Origin: a virus
IMG/VR virus record: IMGVR_UViG_3300032242_002795
Coordinates: 1 to 33,124 of that record
Direction: 5' to 3' (one strand)
Length of the DNA stretch: 33,124 nucleotides
Shown: piece after piece, positions 29,994 to 33,124 of the stretch
How positions within the stretch are numbered: position 1 is the first letter of the stretch
How the letters are laid out: the number at the start of each line of letters is the position of its first letter
The notes under the pieces: model-generated
Told to the model about the DNA's origin: nothing
Databases searched by the model: none
The model's input: only the letters and a program-made list of their open reading frames with translations
Program-made: the position numbers and the translations under genes

Positions 29994-30069
29994 GGCAGTG
30001 TAGCATAGCGACTAATGCAGTTCCTTCATACGGAAAAGATCGTGGGTTTGAGTCCCACCTCTGCCACCA
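29994..30069 (+). tRNA. tRNA-Met (CAT), probable elongator
   Basis: 76 nt, acceptor GGCAGTG/CTCTGCC with one T-T mismatch, loop TTCATAC, CCA encoded. It differs in its anticodon loop from the two other CAT tRNAs. Confidence 0.88.
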
Positions 30070-30073
30070 ACAT

Positions 30074-30151
30074 GCGACCTTAGCTCAGCTGGATCAGAGC
30101 ACTTGCCTACGAAGCAGGGGGTCGGGAGTTCGAATCTCTCAGGTCGCACCA
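30074..30151 (+). tRNA. tRNA-Arg (ACG)
   Basis: 78 nt, acceptor GCGACCT/AGGTCGC, loop CTACGAA, CCA encoded. Needs A34-to-inosine editing to read all CGN codons it normally covers. Confidence 0.93.
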
Positions 30152-30157
30152 CGTATT

Positions 30158-30235
30158 GCCCCCTTGGACAAATTGGTAAAGTCGGCTCTCTCAAAAGGAG
30201 CAGTTCTCACAGTTCGAATCTGTGAGGGGGCACCA
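30158..30235 (+). tRNA. tRNA with Leu anticodon (CAA) but short variable loop
   Basis: 78 nt, acceptor GCCCCCT/AGGGGGC, anticodon stem GCTCT/GGAGC, loop CTCAAAA, variable loop only 6 nt (30202-30207), CCA encoded. Bacterial tRNA-Leu normally has a long variable arm. Confidence 0.85.
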
Positions 30236-30241
30236 ACATAT

Positions 30242-30335
30242 CCTTCTGTAGTTTAGCGGTAAAACACCAGGCTTATACCCTGCATCGTCTCCAGATTAGA
30301 GAGCGTCCCTGGTTCGAATCCAGGCGGAAGGACCA
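30242..30335 (+). tRNA. tRNA with Ile anticodon (TAT) and long variable arm
   Basis: 94 nt, acceptor CCTTCTG/CGGAAGG, loop CTTATAC, ~24-nt variable arm with a TCTC/GAGA stem, T stem CCTGG/CCAGG, CCA encoded. A long variable arm is not expected for Ile. Decodes AUA. Confidence 0.82.
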
Positions 30336-30337
30336 AA

Positions 30338-30411
30338 GCTCTTATAGGTAAATGGTATACCGGCGCCATGGTAAGGCGCAATTCCAAGTTCAATCCTTGG
30401 TGAGAGCACCA
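30338..30411 (+). tRNA. tRNA-Thr (GGT)
   Basis: 74 nt, acceptor GCTCTTA/TGAGAGC, anticodon stem GCGCC/GGCGC, loop ATGGTAA, CCA encoded. Confidence 0.9.
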
Positions 30412-30428
30412 GTCAAGAGCACTTAGGT

Positions 30429-30499
30429 GTGGCCGTAGTGTAGCGGTAGCACCCGAGATTGTGATTCTCTTAGTATGGGTTCAACTCCCATCGGTCACC
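30429..30499 (+). tRNA. tRNA-His (GTG) without encoded CCA, on an extended acceptor helix
   Basis: 71 nt, acceptor GTGGCCG/CGGTCAC, loop TTGTGAT, discriminator C as expected for His. The 3' end reads CCCT, so CCA must be added. Outside the acceptor, CACTTAGG (30420-30427) pairs with CCTAAGTG (30500-30507). No G-1 is encoded. Confidence 0.88.
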
Positions 30500-30517
30500 C
30501 CTAAGTGTTTTGTCATT

Positions 30518-30594
30518 GCCTCCGTAGCTCAGTGGACAAGAGTAGTGCGCTTCGAACGCATGGGTCGGGGGTTCGAATCCCTCCGGGGGCTCCA
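30518..30594 (+). tRNA. tRNA-Arg (TCG)
   Basis: 77 nt, acceptor GCCTCCG/CGGGGGC, loop CTTCGAA, CCA encoded. Confidence 0.93.
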
Positions 30595-30599
30595 GCTTT

Positions 30600-30675
30600 G
30601 CCGTCATGGTGTCAGTGGCTAGCACATCAGTTTGTGGAACTGAGAGAGTTGGATCGAAACCAACTGGCGGTACCA
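30600..30675 (+). tRNA. Second GTG-anticodon tRNA (His), atypical
   Basis: 76 nt, acceptor GCCGTCA/TGGCGGT, loop TTGTGGA, T loop ATCGAAA, CCA encoded. The discriminator is A rather than C and no G-1 is encoded, so charging with His is uncertain. Confidence 0.85.
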
Positions 30676-30744
30676 GGTTATGTTAATAGTTTTGCGCTAA
30701 ACATTTTTGCTAAGTAACAAGCCCTCAAAACTATGGAGAATAGA

Positions 30745-31251
30745 ATGAGCATGGTAAAATCTATGGCGGTGTGTTTGTGCCTGTTCCTTGGAGGATGCGC
30801 AACGTCTGAACTAGCTGATACCGGGCGCTCTCGTCCAGTGGAAGAAGCCAAACGCTGGGTGGGCAAAGACGCACACCAAAATCGCAACGAGCTCAAGAAG
30901 CTGATGGCCAATGGCAATCGTGGAGCACCTGTTGACCCCACTGTGACACCTTGGTGTGCAGGTTTTATGAATGCTGTGTTGACCACCACTGGTTGGGGAT
31001 CGACCTACAGCTTGGCCGCACGTAGCTTTCTCAATTACGGAGCCAAGACCAAGGAACCCAGCGAAGGAGACATCGTGGTGCTTCGACGAGGCAGCAGTAA
31101 CTGGCAAGGACATGTGGGATTCTTCATGGGCTATGAATACTATGAAGGTGACAAGTATGTGAAGGTGCTGGGCGGCAATACCAACCGAGCAGTTGACACA
31201 GGATACTTTCCGGTCAACAAGATCCTGGGCTTTCGTCGACTAGACGGATAA
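30745..31251 (+). CDS. Envelope-hydrolase-like lipoprotein (NlpC/P60-CHAP type)
   Basis: 168 residues from ATG 30745, chosen because GGAG lies 6 nt upstream; ATG 30733 is in frame but overlaps that SD. N-terminal lipoprotein signal with lipobox LGGC and lipidated Cys18. The papain-like triad fits C71 (PWCAGF), H123 (GHVGFF) and N145 (LGGNTN), with 'EGDIVVLRRGSSNWQGHVGF' between, as in the TIGR02594-type hydrolase family. It probably cleaves peptidoglycan peptide bonds from the inner face of a membrane, for lysis or for blocking later phage entry; which one is unclear. Confidence 0.85.
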   Translation: MSMVKSMAVCLCLFLGGCATSELADTGRSRPVEEAKRWVGKDAHQNRNELKKLMANGNRGAPVDPTVTPWCAGFMNAVLTTTGWGSTYSLAARSFLNYGAKTKEPSEGDIVVLRRGSSNWQGHVGFFMGYEYYEGDKYVKVLGGNTNRAVDTGYFPVNKILGFRRLDG

Positions 31252-31254
31252 GCA

Positions 31255-31284
31255 TTGACACTGGGATGATTTCTGTGTTATAAT
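31255..31284 (+). promoter_or_regulatory. Consensus sigma70 promoter of the omega gene
   Basis: Perfect TTGACA and TATAAT separated by 18 nt; predicted start about 31291; SD AGAGGA then follows. It is the best match to consensus in the window, suggesting early expression by host polymerase. Confidence 0.85.
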
Positions 31285-31309
31285 AAGTTTTACACAAAGA
31301 GGATCAACC

Positions 31310-31537
31310 ATGTCAGGACGAACATCACAAGACGCGGCTCAGATGATTGGTGGCAATGTTTTTGAACTTGCTCTTATCGTGACCATTCGCGTGAGAGAAC
31401 TCAAAGCCGGTGCCACACCCAAGGTGCTGACCACAGCCGGCCCCAGTGTCACTGCCATGCTGGAAGTAGAACAGGGCATGATTGGCCGAGACTATTTGGA
31501 AAAAGTTCCTGGCTACGGCACAGGCCGTCGTCGATAG
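31310..31537 (+). CDS. rpoZ: RNA polymerase omega subunit homologue
   Basis: 75 residues. The order of conserved parts follows bacterial omega: SQDAAQMIGG (E. coli QDAVEKIGN), N-x-FELALIVTIRVRELKAG (FDLVLVAARRARQ), then P-x-V and 'SVTAMLEVEQGMI' (TTVIALREIEEGLI). Omega wraps the beta' C-terminus and aids assembly and promoter choice. A phage copy may swap into host RNAP to alter transcription; that is inference. It has its own consensus promoter and SD, and ends 6 nt before tRNA-Arg. Confidence 0.8.
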   Translation: MSGRTSQDAAQMIGGNVFELALIVTIRVRELKAGATPKVLTTAGPSVTAMLEVEQGMIGRDYLEKVPGYGTGRRR

Positions 31538-31543
31538 ACACTG

Positions 31544-31619
31544 GTCTCCGTAGCTCAGTGGATAGAGCACATTCCTCCTAAGAATGGGGTCGCAGGTTCG
31601 ATTCCTGCCGGGGACGCCA
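31544..31619 (+). tRNA. tRNA-Arg (CCT)
   Basis: 76 nt, acceptor GTCTCCG/CGGGGAC, loop CTCCTAA, CCA encoded. Confidence 0.93.
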
Positions 31620-31647
31620 TTGCATGCCAGCCATGCGCTAGATCAGG

Positions 31648-31676
31648 TTGTTTTGTGCGGTGCCGTATGCTATATA
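31648..31676 (+). promoter_or_regulatory. Possible sigma70 promoter of the DUF1127 gene
   Basis: TTGTTT, 17-nt spacer, TATATA, about 36 nt before the ATG at 31712. Weaker than the neighbouring promoters. Confidence 0.4.
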
Positions 31677-31711
31677 GTGTTGTATATGCAATGCAACATG
31701 GAGAGATAGCA

Positions 31712-31885
31712 ATGGAAAAAATATATAAAAAGATGATCAAGCGTTGGAAGCTACATGCTAGATATCGCAAGACTGTGAAAGAGCTCACACAGTTGACAGA
31801 TCGTGATTTGGCTGACTTGGGAATACATCGTACAGACATTGCCAGGATTGCCAAACAAAGTGTGTTGCGCCAACGAGTGCATTGA
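31712..31885 (+). CDS. DUF1127 family small basic protein
   Basis: 57 residues from ATG 31712, chosen for GGAGAG at 31700-31705; ATG 31655 lies inside the probable promoter. The DUF1127 core reads 'RKTVKELTQLTDRDLADLGI' followed by HRTDIARIAK. Bacterial relatives are small, Arg/Lys-rich and in some alphaproteobacteria bind RNA and affect RNA turnover. Its TGA stop is directly followed by the first base of tRNA-Val, so RNase P would cut right after the stop codon. A role in RNA metabolism during infection is inference. Confidence 0.82.
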   Translation: MEKIYKKMIKRWKLHARYRKTVKELTQLTDRDLADLGIHRTDIARIAKQSVLRQRVH

Positions 31886-31961
31886 ATTTCCTTAGCTCAG
31901 TTGGTAGAGCGTTACGTTGACATCGTAAAGGTCAGTGGTTCGAGTCCACTAGGAAATACCA
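31886..31961 (+). tRNA. tRNA-Val (GAC)
   Basis: 76 nt, acceptor ATTTCCT/AGGAAAT, loop TTGACAT, CCA encoded. It begins at the base after the DUF1127 stop. Confidence 0.93.
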
Positions 31962-32000
31962 CCAGGCCTGGCATGGTAAGTACTGTATGATAAGGATATT

Positions 32001-32092
32001 GGTGAGGTGGATGAGAGGCTTAAATCAACAGTTTGCTAAACTGTCGTAGGGGTTAAACTCTACCGCGGGTTCGAATCCCGCCCTCACCGCCA
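32001..32092 (+). tRNA. tRNA-Ser (GCT)
   Basis: 92 nt, acceptor GGTGAGG/CCTCACC, loop TTGCTAA, long variable arm as normal for Ser, CCA encoded. Confidence 0.94.
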
Positions 32093-32116
32093 ATATAATC
32101 AACAAGGAGTACTACA

Positions 32117-32536
32117 ATGCCTAAAGCGCCTACGTTAACATCAGACCTTGGCAATCAAGCAGTTGCCGTTGAAGGAAAAGTACATCAAGAACTGCTGGAT
32201 GTCAGCAACCACGCAGTGGACTACATCCGAGCAGAACTGGACACACACAAGCAGTTGCTGGCACATGTGACCAGTCTCAAAAGTCAAATTGACAGCTTGC
32301 ACAACGAACTCAGCACAGTCGGGGAAACCATGAAAAAAGATTGGTCCAAGATTGTGGCAGTTGAGCAGGCCACAGCAGAAATGACCAACAAGTTCATCGA
32401 CTCTATCAAGGCCGAAGAACAAGTGGTGGCACCTATTGTGTCGCGAGTGTGGAGCAAGCTACCACGCAAGGCTCAGGTTGGTATCGCACTGGTTGGTGTT
32501 GCTGTGGTGCTGTGGCTGGTGCTGAAGATCATCTAA
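32117..32536 (+). CDS. Coiled-coil tail-anchored membrane protein
   Basis: 139 residues with AAGGAG SD. Residues ~20-105 are long charged helices (coiled coil likely), and one hydrophobic segment at 119-139 (VGIALVGVAVVLWLVL) ends the protein, so the body faces the cytoplasm. There is no signal peptide. Possible roles are membrane remodelling, superinfection exclusion or lysis control; the size and topology do not match classic T4 holin. No family recognised. Confidence 0.8.
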   Translation: MPKAPTLTSDLGNQAVAVEGKVHQELLDVSNHAVDYIRAELDTHKQLLAHVTSLKSQIDSLHNELSTVGETMKKDWSKIVAVEQATAEMTNKFIDSIKAEEQVVAPIVSRVWSKLPRKAQVGIALVGVAVVLWLVLKII

Positions 32537-32565
32537 TAGATCAATCGCGCACTATAGATTTCTGG

Positions 32566-32594
32566 TTGACCTCTCCAGCACTAGGCTATATACT
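32566..32594 (+). promoter_or_regulatory. Sigma70-type promoter of the heptose kinase gene
   Basis: TTGACC, 17-nt spacer, TATACT ending 6 nt before the ATG at 32601, so the transcript should begin at or next to the start codon; no SD is present. Confidence 0.65.
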
Positions 32595-32600
32595 TTATCT

Positions 32601-33124
32601 ATGAACACTATTCAAGTGATTGGCGACCTCATACTGGACCAGTACATCAGCGGCACTGCTCGGCGGTTGAGCCCTGAAGCGCCTGTGCCTGTGCTGACCA
32701 GTATGGAGACCACATACGTGGCCGGCGGAGCAGCCAATGTGGCACGTAATCTTGCCAGCCTGGGTTGCCGTGTGGAACTATATGGCGCAGTGGGCGAGCA
32801 GGAAGAAACACGCACCTTGTGTGAGATGTTGCAAGCTGATCAGATTGAAATACGAGTGATCAGCAATGCCACAGCCAAGACCACAGTGAAAACACGCATC
32901 GTGGCTGACGGCCAGCAGTTGGTGCGTTTGGATGCAGAAAGCAGTCATCGAGATCTCAGCCCTGACATCACTGCTGCCTTGGCAGACACAGGCGGTGCAG
33001 ACATCGTGGTATTCAGTGACTACAACAAAGGTGTGCTGGATCAAAGCCGTGAGTTGATACGCAAAATCAAGCACAGCCGTGTGCTGGTAGATCCCAAGCG
33101 ACCCTTGGACAACTATGCAGGTGC
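32601..33124 (+). CDS. hldE: D-glycero-D-manno-heptose-7-phosphate kinase, N-terminal part (3' truncated by window)
   Basis: 174 codons open to the window end. PfkB/ribokinase fold with HldE/RfaE hallmarks: 'VIGDLILDQYISGTARRLSP' followed by EAPVPV, 'VAGGAANVARNLASLG', 'VVFSDYNKGVLD' and VDPKRP. The enzyme makes heptose-1,7-bisphosphate in the ADP-heptose pathway for the LPS inner core. The ATP-anion hole lies beyond the window, as would any adenylyltransferase domain. A phage copy may feed LPS change or nucleotide-sugar supply for the upstream glycosyltransferase. The mRNA appears leaderless. Confidence 0.9.
   Translation, partial: MNTIQVIGDLILDQYISGTARRLSPEAPVPVLTSMETTYVAGGAANVARNLASLGCRVELYGAVGEQEETRTLCEMLQADQIEIRVISNATAKTTVKTRIVADGQQLVRLDAESSHRDLSPDITAALADTGGADIVVFSDYNKGVLDQSRELIRKIKHSRVLVDPKRPLDNYAG

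Overview
The window is a stretch of a T4-like contractile-tailed phage genome (Straboviridae/marine-freshwater T4-like type) that infects a Gram-negative bacterium. The phage call rests on recognisable homologues of T4 tail sheath (gp18), tail tube (gp19), head-completion nuclease (gp4), small and large terminase (gp16, gp17), gp32, UvsX and a UvsY-like protein. The Gram-negative host call rests on an LPS heptose kinase gene, a bacterial lipoprotein signal, an RNA polymerase omega homologue and a DUF1127 protein. The host genus cannot be read from the sequence.

Layout. 1-10 kb: virion genes on the + strand (sheath, tube, a tube-like baseplate protein, gp4, gp16), then a run of poorly known acidic or virion-associated proteins and a secreted NucA-type nuclease. 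10-11 kb: a tandem pair of 2OG-Fe(II)-oxygenase-fold proteins. 11.07-13.48 kb: two minus-strand genes, an HNH endonuclease and a B12-binding-type radical SAM enzyme. 13.5-22.3 kb: gp17, a large unknown virion-type protein, gp32, UvsX, UvsY-like, a methyltransferase-like protein, and a protein joining a capsid-targeting-like leader to a PD-(D/E)XK-like nuclease motif. 22.3-32.1 kb: 31 tRNA genes whose anticodons cover all 20 amino acids, interleaved with three more 2OG-type genes, a glycosyltransferase, an envelope hydrolase lipoprotein, the omega homologue, DUF1127 and very short ORFs. 32.1 kb to the end: a coiled-coil tail-anchored protein and the start of a heptose-7-phosphate kinase.

The most unusual part is 24.08-25.29 kb. 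It has no credible ORF but is densely structured: a 237-nt element closed by a perfect 21-bp stem, an ~865-nt stretch full of GNRA-type hairpins with a tRNA-Asn-like domain set on its own 10-bp helix, and a 107-nt element closed by another perfect 21-bp stem around a possible H-type pseudoknot. This resembles the giant phage-associated RNAs GOLLD and ROOL, which also lie in or beside tRNA arrays, but family membership cannot be proven by eye.

Regulation. Two promoter classes are visible. T4-type late promoters (TAAATA core) precede most virion and replication genes. In four of them the motif ends 4-5 nt before the ATG and no Shine-Dalgarno is present, which predicts leaderless mRNAs; where the motif is farther upstream an SD is usually present. 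Sigma70-like promoters with near-ideal 17-18 nt spacers drive the tRNA/RNA region, the omega gene and the heptose kinase gene. Intrinsic terminators separate several units.
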